Positions 1 through 5,666 of a DNA stretch of 6,232 bases are shown piece by piece; positions within the stretch are counted from its first letter, which is position 1, and each line of letters starts with the position of its first letter. Source of the stretch: Gammaproteobacteria bacterium. Its GTDB lineage: Bacteria; Pseudomonadota; Gammaproteobacteria; UBA6429; Thiohalophilaceae. The stretch spans positions 1 through 6,232 of the forward strand of contig JAOULB010000130.1 of NCBI GenBank assembly GCA_029882235.1. Reading direction: 5' to 3'. A model generated the notes under the pieces. That model did no database searches. It was not told the origin of the DNA and worked only from the letters and a program-made list of their open reading frames with translations. The translations under genes and the position numbers were made by a program.

Positions 1-436
1 TATTATAATCAGCCATTTCATTATGTAATTTTCGGCAATAACCACAGTCGATATCGGTAAACACAGTGACCGTGTGTTTCACTTTTTTAGGTGCATAAAC
101 AATCATAGATGACTCACCAAGCATATCGATCGCCTCTACACGTACTTTGTCGCGCATTGGCTGTGTAATATTCATTCCATCTGATACTTTAATAATATCG
201 CCTGAAAACACATATTCCCCACTGGCGCTTACATAAAGAATTTTCGGTGGCATGACGACTTCATAGATGCCTGGTAATGGTGTCGCTTTAACTTGTGTGA
301 TTTTCTCGCCTGGCATCTGTTTTGCCATGACCGACTTAATCTTTGCTATATCTTCCTTTTCTCCCGCAAACGCAGAGGACGAAATAACAAAAATGCTGAA
401 GAATAGAACGACTATCTGGGGAATAATTTTTTTCAT
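1..436 (-). CDS. dsbC: Thiol:disulfide interchange protein DsbC (3' part lies outside the window)
   Basis: DsbC is a periplasmic disulfide isomerase; it reshuffles wrong disulfides in secreted proteins and is kept reduced by DsbD. The first 145 residues are visible. Residues 1-24 form a signal peptide: MKK, a hydrophobic stretch, then cleavage after AFA. Residues 25-105 fit the N-terminal dimerisation domain, with the family pattern LPGIYEV near 54-60. The thioredoxin-fold domain then begins, with TVFTDIDCGYC; the CGYC redox motif is at 131-134. The C-terminal half is cut off by the left window edge. The ATG at 434-436 is supported by an AAGGTG Shine-Dalgarno-like sequence about eight bases upstream. 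xerD lies upstream on the same strand, as in E. coli (xerD-dsbC), but 130 bases separate them, so dsbC may have its own promoter. Identity is firm from motif and context; only completeness is unknown. Confidence 0.96.
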   Translation of the reverse strand, partial: MKKIIPQIVVLFFSIFVISSSAFAGEKEDIAKIKSVMAKQMPGEKITQVKATPLPGIYEVVMPPKILYVSASGEYVFSGDIIKVSDGMNITQPMRDKVRVEAIDMLGESSMIVYAPKKVKHTVTVFTDIDCGYCRKLHNEMADYN

Positions 437-548
437 CGTGACACCTTAGTAAGCAAAATGCCCGCGCATTCTACCTGATTTTTCAATGATATGGAGTAGT
501 TCTGACCAGAATTTCAGGCCATGGTTCACGAATAGATAAAATTACCGA

Positions 549-576
549 GAATTTAGCCTCTGGAATTTAGCCCCTG
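549..576. repeat. 14-bp tandem duplication spanning the xerD stop codon
   Basis: Two head-to-tail 14-base units lie at 549-562 and 563-576. They read GAATTTAGCCTCTG and GAATTTAGCCCCTG on the plus strand and differ at one base. The xerD stop (567-569, TAA on the minus strand) lies inside the second unit. Because 14 is not a multiple of three, the copies are in different frames. Only the very end of xerD is involved. Replication slippage is the simplest origin; no function is evident. Confidence 0.8.
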
Positions 577-1478
577 GGATGATGCTGGCTATGCAAATCT
601 TTTAAGCGCGCCTTTGCAACATGCGTATAAATCTGCGTCGTTGACAGGTCACTATGCCCCAGCAACAGTTGCACGACTCTTAGATCGGCACCATGATTTA
701 ATAAATGGGTGGCAAAGGCGTGTCGTAATGTGTGTGGTGATAAGGGCTTATCGATACCGGCCTGACGTGCATAACGCTTGATGATATGCCAGAAGGTCTG
801 ACGCGTCATAAAACTGCGCCGATTACTGGGAAACAGGGCATCACTCATCGTTCCTTTTAATATATCAGCTCGACCATTGTTTAAATAATTTTCAAGCCAT
901 GATATAGCCTCTTCACCAAGCGGTACCATGCGTTCTTTACTGCCCTTACCCATGATGCGAATCACGCCCTGGCGTAGATTAATTTGCCCTGGCGTCAGTG
1001 AAACTAATTCAGAGACTCGCAGGCCGGAGGCGTATAATATTTCCAGCATGGTTCGGTCACGCAAACCCATAGCTGTATTGGTATCCGCCGCAGCCAATAT
1101 CGCCTCAACATCTTTTTCAGATAACGTCTTCGGTAAACTTTTGCCAAGCTTCGGAGCTTCGATAAGGGCAACCGGGTCAGATTCAATAATTTTGCTACGA
1201 ATCAGATAGGCATAAAAACGTCTGGCTGAGGATAAAAATCTCGCGCTACTGCGAGGGCTGTATTTCTTTTTTAAACGATAGGAAAGGTATGCAAGCACAT
1301 GAGTTGCATCGACGGCTTCGAGTTTTATTTTATTACTACTCTCCAGCCATTTAGAGAAACCGTTGAGATCATTTCGATACGCCGATAGTGTATTTTCACT
1401 TAACCCCTTTTCCATCCAGAGTGCATCTAAAAATCGGTTTATAAAGATATTTTCACTATGTCCGCTACTAGTTTCCAT
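567..1478 (-). CDS. xerD: Site-specific tyrosine recombinase XerD
   Basis: XerD acts with XerC at the dif site to resolve chromosome dimers, activated by FtsK at the division septum. The 303 residues compare with 298 in E. coli XerD. The N-terminal core-binding SAM-like domain covers about 8-95 (FLDALWMEKGLSENTLSAYR) and the catalytic domain about 115-300. All catalytic residues of the family are visible: R154 (SGLRVSEL), K178 (GKGSKER), H249 and R252 (SPHTLRHAFATHLL), H275 (LLGHSDLSTTQ) and nucleophile Y284 (IYTHV). The C-terminus HSQHHPRG matches the E. coli QQHHPRA tail, which distinguishes XerD from XerC. The ATG at 1476-1478 gives the usual length, but no Shine-Dalgarno is visible before it. 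An in-frame TGA upstream and the absence of other start codons before it leave this as the best choice. It is followed by dsbC on the same strand. It is the host recombinase rather than a mobile integrase. Confidence 0.97.
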   Translation of the reverse strand: METSSGHSENIFINRFLDALWMEKGLSENTLSAYRNDLNGFSKWLESSNKIKLEAVDATHVLAYLSYRLKKKYSPRSSARFLSSARRFYAYLIRSKIIESDPVALIEAPKLGKSLPKTLSEKDVEAILAAADTNTAMGLRDRTMLEILYASGLRVSELVSLTPGQINLRQGVIRIMGKGSKERMVPLGEEAISWLENYLNNGRADILKGTMSDALFPSNRRSFMTRQTFWHIIKRYARQAGIDKPLSPHTLRHAFATHLLNHGADLRVVQLLLGHSDLSTTQIYTHVAKARLKDLHSQHHPRG

Positions 1479-1487
1479 AAGAGTATA

Positions 1488-1517
1488 AGAATATTTGTTG
1501 CTTTCTATTCCTGTTAA
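1488..1517 (-). promoter_or_regulatory. Possible sigma70-type promoter for xerD
   Basis: On the minus strand TTAACA (1512-1517, five of six matches to TTGACA) is followed after 18 bases by TATTCT (1488-1493, four of six matches to TATAAT). Initiation about seven bases beyond the -10 would fall only a few bases before the xerD ATG, giving a nearly leaderless transcript. This would agree with the lack of a ribosome binding site there. The match is modest in an AT-rich region and could be chance. Confidence 0.3.
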
Positions 1518-1541
1518 TGTTGACCGTAGTCAGGTGCGTCT

Positions 1542-2771
1542 ATGAAAACACAAAAAACATTATTTAGCACCCATAATTTTACAGGGTCGTCACATCGATA
1601 TCTTGAGAGAGAGCGGTCATTCTATACCAACCGTGTCGACAAAGCATGGAATGGTGTACACATCATGCATGGCCGAATCCCTGATAATAATTCGATTATG
1701 CTGGTCAGTAATGACTACCTGGCGATCTCGAGACATCCTGATATTCTGCGCGCGCAGGCAGATGCAATTCTTGCGAATGGCAATGGTTTGCTCATGTCAG
1801 GTATATTTCTACATGGTGACAACCCACAGGCGGAACTTGAGAAAAGATTAGCTGTTTTTATGAAGGCAGAACATACTGTCATGTGCCAATCAGGCTGGAG
1901 TGCGAATGTTGGCCTGTTACAAGCTATAGCAGATGATAAAACCCCCGTTTATATCGACCTCTTTTCGCATATGTCCTTCTGGGATGGTATTAAACATGCT
2001 GGAGCTAAATCTTACGCATTTTATCATAACAACCTGGAACACCTTGAGAGAAAGATAAAAAAACATGGTCCAGGGATTATTGCAGTTGACTCGGTTTATA
2101 GCACCAATGGAAGTATTTGCCCGTTAGAGGAAATCACTGAGCTTGGGCTTAAGTATAATTGCGTATTAGTTGTTGATGAATCTCACTCACTCGGCACCCA
2201 TGGCACTTATGGGGAGGGGCTTGTTGCCTCATTAGGACTTGAAAACAAAATTCATTTTAGAACTGCAAGTCTTGCAAAGGCTTTTGCAGGCCGAGCGGGG
2301 TTAATCACATGCTCAGATAGTTTTTCTGACTATTTTAAATTTACTTCGACACCGGCCATCTTCAGCTCGACATTACTTCTGCATGAGATTTATGCGCTTA
2401 ATAAAACGCTAGATGTGATAATAGCCGAATCTGACCGGCGGAAAGTTTTACACAAGAATGCTGGCATATTACGGGACGAATTAAGTTCTCTTGGCTATAA
2501 CGTTGACATAAGCAAAGCGCAGATTATCCCCCTTGAGGTAGGAACAGAAGCACAAACGATTAACTTAAGAAATGCACTGGAAAAAAATAATATTTTCGGC
2601 TCAATTTTTTGCCCACCTGCGACTGCACAAAATAGAGCGTTAGTCAGACTATCTGTAAATTCCTCGCTAACAGAAGAACAATTGAATTCCATTATTTCTG
2701 CATGTGCAGCCATCAGGACTGAAGTAGATGTTGCTTCCTGGTCATCTACAAAAAGAAAAAATAGATGCTAA
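1542..2771 (+). CDS. lqsA: CqsA/LqsA-type alpha-hydroxyketone autoinducer synthase
   Basis: This is a cytosolic PLP-dependent alpha-oxoamine synthase of the CqsA/LqsA family. The family condenses a fatty acyl-CoA with S-adenosylmethionine or aminobutyrate to make CAI-1/LAI-1-type alpha-hydroxyketone signals. The 409 residues compare with about 389 in V. cholerae CqsA, the extra length being at both ends. CqsA-typical segments are SNDYLA (56-61), CQSGWSANVGLLQ (115-127), VYIDLFSHMSFWDG (136-149), HGPGIIAVDS (175-184), VDESHSLGTHG (211-221; D212 for the PLP ring nitrogen, H215), TASLAKAFAGRAG with Schiff-base K246 (241-253), PAIFSSTLL (271-279) and FGSIFCPPAT (352-361). These HMS, HNN and GTHG details separate it from KBL, BioF and SPT paralogues. 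The ATG follows AGGTG at 1532-1536. It is divergent from xerD and convergent with the receptor operon, ending 13 bases from it. The acyl chain used cannot be read from the sequence; lqsA is used here as a family-level name. Confidence 0.93.
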   Translation: MKTQKTLFSTHNFTGSSHRYLERERSFYTNRVDKAWNGVHIMHGRIPDNNSIMLVSNDYLAISRHPDILRAQADAILANGNGLLMSGIFLHGDNPQAELEKRLAVFMKAEHTVMCQSGWSANVGLLQAIADDKTPVYIDLFSHMSFWDGIKHAGAKSYAFYHNNLEHLERKIKKHGPGIIAVDSVYSTNGSICPLEEITELGLKYNCVLVVDESHSLGTHGTYGEGLVASLGLENKIHFRTASLAKAFAGRAGLITCSDSFSDYFKFTSTPAIFSSTLLLHEIYALNKTLDVIIAESDRRKVLHKNAGILRDELSSLGYNVDISKAQIIPLEVGTEAQTINLRNALEKNNIFGSIFCPPATAQNRALVRLSVNSSLTEEQLNSIISACAAIRTEVDVASWSSTKRKNRC

Positions 2772-2784
2772 TAAATATCTAGAA

Positions 2785-3810
2785 CTACTGGGCCAGTTCA
2801 TTAATCATATTTTGATCCAGGTATTCTATATAATTATCGTAGGAATAATATTCACTTATTTCATCTCCGCTCACATTTTCAACAACCGCAACATAATAAT
2901 TATGTTCTGAATTAATCCGATGAGATGGATAAATACAGGATTTCCAGTCAGATATTTCACTGTTGTAAAAACCATCTGTCTTGAAAAAACAGGGCAGCAC
3001 ATCTCTTTTCTCAATCATATCCCGCAATTCGAAAGGGCCGTCTTGGTCAGAGATCACTTCTATTTGAGAAATCATATCGTCATCATCCATAACTAATAGC
3101 CGGTGCATATCTCCCGATTGTGTAAACAACAAAAACCCTGCTGGATTACTTACCAGATAATACTCAACAACATTCATACGTTCTAGCAAATAAAAAAAGT
3201 ATTGTATAAAGCCCGGATCGTTAAGAAAGCCGTACGCCTTTATGTTTAACGTATTTTTTAGCACCGTCGTTTTTTCATGCATATACTTATTTTGGAAGTC
3301 GTAGATACAATCATTAATCTTCGATATTGCTTGTTTATCATTTTTTAAAATAAACTTATCAATTATCCCTCGATTAAAAGCATCTACTGCTATTTTTTCA
3401 TCGGCTACACCACTAATCATGATTTTTTTAATATTTTTATTATTAATCATCTGACATAACTGAAGCCCATCCATATCTGGCATATCGTAATCAACAATCA
3501 AAATTGCATTTTCTGTAAATCTATTTTTATCTGTTGCAACTGATTGTATTTTAGACACGTCTACGCTAATGATATTATCCTGAATTGACGTGTCATACAC
3601 CCCATAAAATGGAGCCAGACACTGATTTGATACTGGATTGGAAACATCTTCATTATTTAATGCTTGTAGTGCTTTAATTGGGGAATGATAGAGTTTATAT
3701 GCCACATCCTCATTAAACATCAAACCAAAATTAACGAGAAAATCTCTATTGTCGTCCACAACAGTAACAGTTGTAGGATAATAGTATGGGTAAACTGAAG
3801 AATACTTCAT
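2785..3810 (-). CDS. lqsR: LqsR-like response regulator with enlarged receiver domain and non-HTH output domain
   Basis: This is the likely output protein of the signalling module. Its 341 residues are close to the size I recall for Legionella LqsR. The receiver has the acidic pair D19-D20 (VTVVDDN), phosphoacceptor D107 (LIVDYDMPDMDG), the Thr/Ser position S133 (IMISG) and conserved K156 (FILKND). Normally about 40-45 residues separate the acidic pair from the phosphoacceptor; here 87 do, so about 40 extra residues sit before the third strand. The same layout is known in LqsR, where I recall D108 as the phosphorylated residue. Residues about 185-341 form a second domain rich in aromatic and acidic residues, with no helix-turn-helix, GGDEF, EAL or other motif that I recognise. 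The ATG overlaps the kinase stop as ATGA and has a strong GGGAGGA site at 3814-3820, so translation is probably coupled. Assignment to LqsR rests on architecture and neighbours; the output function is unknown. Confidence 0.85.
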   Translation of the reverse strand: MKYSSVYPYYYPTTVTVVDDNRDFLVNFGLMFNEDVAYKLYHSPIKALQALNNEDVSNPVSNQCLAPFYGVYDTSIQDNIISVDVSKIQSVATDKNRFTENAILIVDYDMPDMDGLQLCQMINNKNIKKIMISGVADEKIAVDAFNRGIIDKFILKNDKQAISKINDCIYDFQNKYMHEKTTVLKNTLNIKAYGFLNDPGFIQYFFYLLERMNVVEYYLVSNPAGFLLFTQSGDMHRLLVMDDDDMISQIEVISDQDGPFELRDMIEKRDVLPCFFKTDGFYNSEISDWKSCIYPSHRINSEHNYYVAVVENVSGDEISEYYSYDNYIEYLDQNMINELAQ

Positions 3811-5102
3811 TTTTCCTCCCGAAAGACAAGACTAAACTCTGCAAATTCACCGTAATTAGATATGACTTTAATATCGCCGCCAAAACTCCGCATTACAAAT
3901 TTGCAAAAATATAAACCAATTCCGGCCCCCCTTCCGGATTCAAGTGTTGAATAAAACTGATCAAAAACATAGGGCAAAGTAGCTGACTTAATCCCCAGAG
4001 AAGTATCTTTAAATCGTATGATATCCTGCTGCGTATCACTTTCAATTGTGATGAAGATTTTCCCTTTTTGAGCTTTATGGATGAAGTATAATGAATTTTT
4101 TAACAAATTAAAGATTATATGAGCAAATAATATTTCTGACCCCTTAAAGGCAAAATCATTTTCACAGTTTACTTGAATTAGTTCTTTCTCCTCAACGCGT
4201 TGAAATGGATATCTATCGATCGCCAGCTGCACGCAATCATTTGCATGAATATATTCAAAATTCTTATCCTCAATTTTGACCTGCCCTGACTTTACAAGCA
4301 ACATATCGATTATTGCATTAGAAAATGTTGTTTCGTTGCTAACTCTTTCCAATAATGTTTCTAGTGTGTACAAGTGCCCTGAGCGAATATTTTTTAAATC
4401 TGGTTTTTTATTTTCAGCATACTTGTATCCTTCAATAAGTGTAGGCAAATATTTTCTTAAGCCATCTATCCCGCTTTGAATTCCGGACAAAGGTGTTCTC
4501 AACTCATGGGCAATATTACTCCCGACAGAAAGCATGACATATTGTCTTTCATTCTTTATCAACTCAGCTTTGTGACTAAATATACTTCCAGAAAACAGTG
4601 CAAAGAAATAAATAGGAACTTGCTCGAGGTAAGCATAAATAACTCCTTCTTGCCAACCTGTAAACAGATAAAGTGTCCAGCCGAGCAAGGTTCCTGTTAA
4701 GAAAATAATATTGATTAGAACCCAGTCATCAATCACGAGAAACAAAAGCAATATTGCGGCCATGGTTGACATTCCCCAAACAGCTGATGCTCCATTCATT
4801 AACAACATATATGTGAAAAAGAAAGGTAATGCGTATAGGAAAGTTATAAACCAATATATGGAAAATATCTTTTTGTGTTTCTTAAATAATTTCTTGTGAA
4901 AAACAAATGGAATAAATGAGAGACAGCCAATGATTCTTAATGGAATATTTTCATACTCCTGCGGAAATATATATTCCCAAATCACATAATATAAAGGAAA
5001 CCCAATAACCCCTACCAGCCCGATAAAAAACAGGTTTGGTCTTACAAAGACTGCGCTTTGCTGAATTGAACGGATCAGTCTAGCATATAGTATTTTGACC
5101 AC
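3807..5102 (-). CDS. lqsS: CqsS/LqsS-like six-helix membrane sensor histidine kinase
   Basis: This is the probable inner-membrane receptor for the signal made by the neighbouring synthase. The N-terminus has about six hydrophobic helices (roughly 23-43, 54-69, 80-101, 106-124, 127-147, 155-175) and no large periplasmic domain, as in CqsS and LqsS. The kinase core follows: H box SNIAHELRTPLSG with phosphoacceptor H199, the family-typical AIIDMLLVKSG (263-273), N box NLLKNS (332-337, N336), G1 box DTSLGI (366-371), F box VFDQF (379-383) and G2 box GAGIGL (392-397). The protein ends at 431 residues; Vibrio CqsS continues into a fused receiver of about 250 more residues, so this is the LqsS form, passing phosphate to a separate regulator. 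The start is GTG (5100-5102) after GGCAGG; an in-frame TAA lies 18 bases upstream and the next Met is residue 100. It overlaps the regulator gene by four bases. G1 lacks the usual first glycine (DxGxG). Confidence 0.92.
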   Translation of the reverse strand: MVKILYARLIRSIQQSAVFVRPNLFFIGLVGVIGFPLYYVIWEYIFPQEYENIPLRIIGCLSFIPFVFHKKLFKKHKKIFSIYWFITFLYALPFFFTYMLLMNGASAVWGMSTMAAILLLFLVIDDWVLINIIFLTGTLLGWTLYLFTGWQEGVIYAYLEQVPIYFFALFSGSIFSHKAELIKNERQYVMLSVGSNIAHELRTPLSGIQSGIDGLRKYLPTLIEGYKYAENKKPDLKNIRSGHLYTLETLLERVSNETTFSNAIIDMLLVKSGQVKIEDKNFEYIHANDCVQLAIDRYPFQRVEEKELIQVNCENDFAFKGSEILFAHIIFNLLKNSLYFIHKAQKGKIFITIESDTQQDIIRFKDTSLGIKSATLPYVFDQFYSTLESGRGAGIGLYFCKFVMRSFGGDIKVISNYGEFAEFSLVFREEK

Positions 5103-5145
5103 AATCAGACCTGCCCGTTAACTCATATTGGAATCGAAATATAAA

Positions 5146-5174
5146 CTAGAACATAACCCCACATTATGCTCGTG
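5146..5174 (-). repeat. Inverted repeat resembling a XerCD/dif site, upstream of lqsS
   Basis: On the minus strand GCATAA, seven bases (TGTGGGG), then TTATGT form an inverted repeat with a perfect CATAA/TTATG core. Compared with the enterobacterial dif site as I remember it, the left 11-base arm (5164-5174) matches at 7 positions and the right arm (5146-5156) at 8. The spacer is seven bases rather than six. This is the only palindromic element in the 93-base gap between ogt and lqsS, and it lies about 44-72 bases before the lqsS start. It could be an operator, a degenerate Xer site or chance. The match is too weak for the chromosomal dif. I see no clear sigma70 promoter or terminator in the rest of this gap. 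Confidence 0.35.
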
Positions 5175-5195
5175 ATTTTATAATTATTGTTTAGT

Positions 5196-5666
5196 CTAGC
5201 TAGCTACACCTTCATGCCTAAGCAGCCATTGCTTTGTATCGATAAATCTTCCCACTGTCTCTCCACAGTAGCCACCCAAACCTGTTTTTGCAACTACGCG
5301 ATGACAGGGCACAATAACCGGAATCGGATTTGCGCGGCAGGCATTTCCCACAGCGCGGGGACTACTGTTTATTTTTTTTGCGATATCGCTATAAGAACAG
5401 GTTTCACCATGAGGGATTTTTTGCATTTCCTGCCAGACTTTCCGCTGAAATTCTGTACCCATTAATTTTATCGGTAAAGAAAACTGTGTGCGTTGGCCGT
5501 CAAAATATTCCTGTAACTGTTTAATTATTTTGTTATCGATTTTTCCTTGCTCAGACTCTGTCGCACACGTCTTTGTATTCATATCAACAGAAACCAGACA
5601 ACCGTTTTGTTGTTTAAGAAACAGTTCCCCAACAGGGCTCATGAATATATGGGATTGTTCAGTCAT
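5196..5666 (-). CDS. ogt: Methylated-DNA--[protein]-cysteine S-methyltransferase
   Basis: This suicide DNA-repair protein moves the alkyl group from O6-alkylguanine (and O4-alkylthymine) to its own cysteine. Its 156 residues fit a single-domain Ogt/AGT; there is no AraC-type Ada regulatory half. The C-terminal domain (about 70-152) carries FQRKVWQEMQKIPHGETCSY, the arginine finger R104 (SPRAVGNACRANP), N113 and the active-site PCHRVV with nucleophile C121 and H122. The end GRFIDTKQWLLRHEG is also typical. The N-terminal part (MSPVGELFL) matches the small ribonuclease-H-like lobe. The ATG overlaps the stop of the upstream TPR gene as ATGA, with AGGAG at 5675-5679, so the two genes form one coupled unit. 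The symbol ogt is a best fit by size; chromosomal relatives are also called adaB or mgt. Confidence 0.94.
   Translation of the reverse strand: MTEQSHIFMSPVGELFLKQQNGCLVSVDMNTKTCATESEQGKIDNKIIKQLQEYFDGQRTQFSLPIKLMGTEFQRKVWQEMQKIPHGETCSYSDIAKKINSSPRAVGNACRANPIPVIVPCHRVVAKTGLGGYCGETVGRFIDTKQWLLRHEGVAS

Noticed and set aside
468..473. TAGAAT on the minus strand, a -10-like hexamer about 30 bases before the dsbC start.
   Set aside because: No -35-like hexamer lies 15-19 bases upstream and there is no extended -10 TG, so it is not enough to call a promoter.
500..511. Palindrome TTCTG-AC-CAGAA in the xerD-dsbC gap.
   Set aside because: Five-base arms around two bases are common by chance, and no matching regulator or second copy is seen.
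567..1478. The tyrosine recombinase as the integrase of a mobile island carrying the signalling genes.
   Set aside because: Length, C-terminal tail and the adjacent dsbC identify it as the host XerD.
2724..2749. Hairpin GTAGATG - 12 bases - CATCTAC near the end of lqsA, followed by an A-rich stretch; the CATCTA arm can also pair with TAGATG at 2762-2767.
   Set aside because: An intrinsic terminator needs a T run after the stem on the transcribed strand. On plus it is followed by A, and on minus the T run comes before the stem. The stem is also short and inside the coding region.
3807..5102. A hybrid kinase split by a frameshift, with the receiver displaced into the next gene.
   Set aside because: The regulator has its own strong ribosome site, a clean ATGA start and a further output domain, so it is a genuine separate gene rather than a broken CqsS C-terminus.
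5146..5174. The dif-like repeat as the true chromosomal dif site.
   Set aside because: Chromosomal dif sites in gammaproteobacteria match the consensus much more closely and have a six-base centre; here 7 of 22 arm positions differ and the centre is seven bases.
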